Source: Actinomycetota bacterium (lineage in GTDB: Bacteria > Actinomycetota > AC-67). From it: 64,000 nucleotides of DNA. The stretch is taken from assembly GCA_041658565.1 (NCBI GenBank), contig JBAZZY010000011.1, positions 19,372-83,371 on the forward strand, written 5' to 3'. Position numbers and translations under genes: made by a program. The notes below the pieces were generated by a model, which did no database searches, was not told where the DNA came from, and saw only the letters and a list, made by a program, of their open reading frames with translations. This document shows positions 63,159-64,000 of the stretch, piece by piece (positions within the stretch are counted from its first letter, which is position 1; the number at the start of each line of letters is the position of its first letter).

Positions 63159-63191
63159 GAGAGGGGGGCCGTGGGCTTGTGCCCCCCTCTC
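63159..63191 (-). terminator. Strong intrinsic terminator of the cytochrome gene
   Basis: GAGAGGGGGGC and GCCCCCCTCTC form a perfect 11-bp stem with an 11-nt loop. Read on the minus strand, the stem is followed by TTCTTTTTT, a clear U-tract. It starts 16 nt after the stop of the cytochrome gene. Confidence 0.9.
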
Positions 63192-63206
63192 GACTTTCCT
63201 TCTTCC

Positions 63207-63971
63207 TTACAGGGGTAGCGGCTTCCAGTAAGCCCCTTGCGCCTTCGGCCAGTGGCCGGACAGGTGGCAGTTCCAGCAAGAGCCCTTCTCGTCCGCCGTC
63301 TCTCCGTCATGGCAGTAGTTACACGAGGTCTTGCCGACGCCTTCGGCGTCGCCGAGCGGGATCTCCGCGCCCAGCAGAGTCGCGTGGATCGAGTGGAGGT
63401 TGCCGGTGGTCGCTGTGGCAACGTCACCCGCCGAGGCGGCTGCGATGAACTTGAAGTTGTGGCAGCTCGAGCAGCCGACGATGCCGCCTCCGTCGATCTT
63501 CTCTTTGCCCGAGACGGGGTCGATGTGGCTCGTGACCGGCAAGCCGCGGTCGACTGCGACCTTAAGGCTGTGACAGACCCCGCAGCCCTCGCTTGCCGTG
63601 TCGCCCGACTCCGCCTTGAACATCGTGGCGTGCGCCGTGGTGTTCTCTGGGTTGTTCAACAGATCCCACGGGTACTGGTTGCCCTCGTACACCGGGGTCT
63701 CGCCCAGGGCGTTCGTGAACCCAGGGGATGAAATGGGCGCCCGCAGCGCTTCGATGTTTGCGCTGTGGCACGTGCTCTGACAGTCCGCGTTGTTCGACGT
63801 GGACCAGTTTCTCGGCTTCAGGGGCCCTTCGTGGGTCAGCGTGTGCTGACGTGTCCATATCCCGTAGCCCTCGCGAGATATAACCGGAAGTTGTGGATGC
63901 GTGGTTTGAACAAAGACGCGGCGTACCCTTCCTTCGACTGAAAGCGATGTCGGAGGCCGGTGCTCGAACAC
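63207..63971 (-). CDS. Multiheme c-type cytochrome
   Basis: About 254 residues from a GTG at 63971. Haem-binding motifs are CGVCH, CSSCH, CNYCH and CWNCH, and an unusual CQSTCH (three residues between the cysteines) precedes them, so four or five haems are expected. Distal His ligands are plentiful (HATMFKAE, HSIHATL). No signal peptide is seen before the first haem, although c-type haem attachment takes place outside the cytoplasm; a stop codon at 63996-63998 limits the frame. The real start may be in another frame across a frameshift, or the gene may be truncated. It likely carries electrons to an external acceptor. Confidence 0.75.
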   Translation of the reverse strand: MFEHRPPTSLSVEGRVRRVFVQTTHPQLPVISREGYGIWTRQHTLTHEGPLKPRNWSTSNNADCQSTCHSANIEALRAPISSPGFTNALGETPVYEGNQYPWDLLNNPENTTAHATMFKAESGDTASEGCGVCHSLKVAVDRGLPVTSHIDPVSGKEKIDGGGIVGCSSCHNFKFIAAASAGDVATATTGNLHSIHATLLGAEIPLGDAEGVGKTSCNYCHDGETADEKGSCWNCHLSGHWPKAQGAYWKPLPL

Positions 63972-64000
63972 CGGCAGGAAGGAGTACGCCAGTGCTCAAG

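Overview
The window looks like a chromosomal segment of a high-GC Gram-positive-type bacterium, probably an uncultured actinobacterium. The reasons are the GC-rich coding sequence with very frequent (CG)n tracts, GTG/TTG starts, likely leaderless genes with a -10 box a few bases before the start codon, SipW/TasA-like surface proteins, and families common in Actinomycetota (SEC-C protein, NrtR-type regulator, CocE/NonD hydrolases). The assignment to a phylum is inference; no rRNA or ribosomal gene is present. No tRNA, CRISPR array, integrase or phage structural gene was seen.

Layout. (1) 1-9.0 kb: a class-III aminotransferase in an operon with a TetR regulator that overlaps it by 4 nt, a SEC-C protein carrying a frameshift in a CG repeat, a secreted subtilisin-fold protein whose catalytic Asp and Ser are replaced, and two small genes ending in a strong terminator. 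(2) 9.0-23.5 kb: surface proteins. A 2,729-residue secreted repeat protein (two N-terminal modules, a beta-helix region, then Ig-like repeats) lies opposite a TasA-like protein and two Ig-like secreted proteins, followed by a zinc-ribbon membrane protein. (3) 23.6-53.7 kb: a defence and toxin-antitoxin island. It holds two Fic proteins, a Phd/PIN pair, an AbiEi/AbiEii-like pair, an RHH antitoxin, HigB/HigA, a DUF433 gene with a truncated PIN partner, a BrnT/BrnA-like pair and several gene relics. At its centre is a tightly coupled six-gene operon (48802 down to 35753). (4) 53.9-62.7 kb: a co-directional run of secreted hydrolases: an alpha/beta hydrolase, two neutral-ceramidase-family proteins, a CocE/NonD hydrolase, and the start of another secreted gene cut off at an inverted junction. 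(5) 62.6-64 kb: a CocE C-terminal relic and a multiheme cytochrome c on the minus strand, the latter with its own strong terminator.

The main find is the operon at 35.7-48.8 kb: SNF2-type helicase with a C-terminal DUF3883 domain, DUF1156 DNA adenine methyltransferase, DUF499 ATPase, SIR2-like protein, a 201-residue protein and a Rad50-like ATPase with a zinc hook. All five junctions overlap, abut or are 1 nt apart, so the genes are almost certainly co-translated. The first three form a known type of DISARM-like helicase-methylase-ATPase module. The last three look like a NAD-targeting effector with an SMC-type sensor. I know of no named system with exactly this content, but I could not search for one.

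In region 3 several toxin-side genes are broken (frameshifted BrnT-like toxin, truncated PIN partner of DUF433) while the antitoxin next to them is intact. Nearby relics (NrtR, ADP-ribosylglycohydrolase, an alpha/beta hydrolase, a CocE C-terminus, a possible AbiEii N-terminus) show that this part of the genome gains and loses genes quickly.
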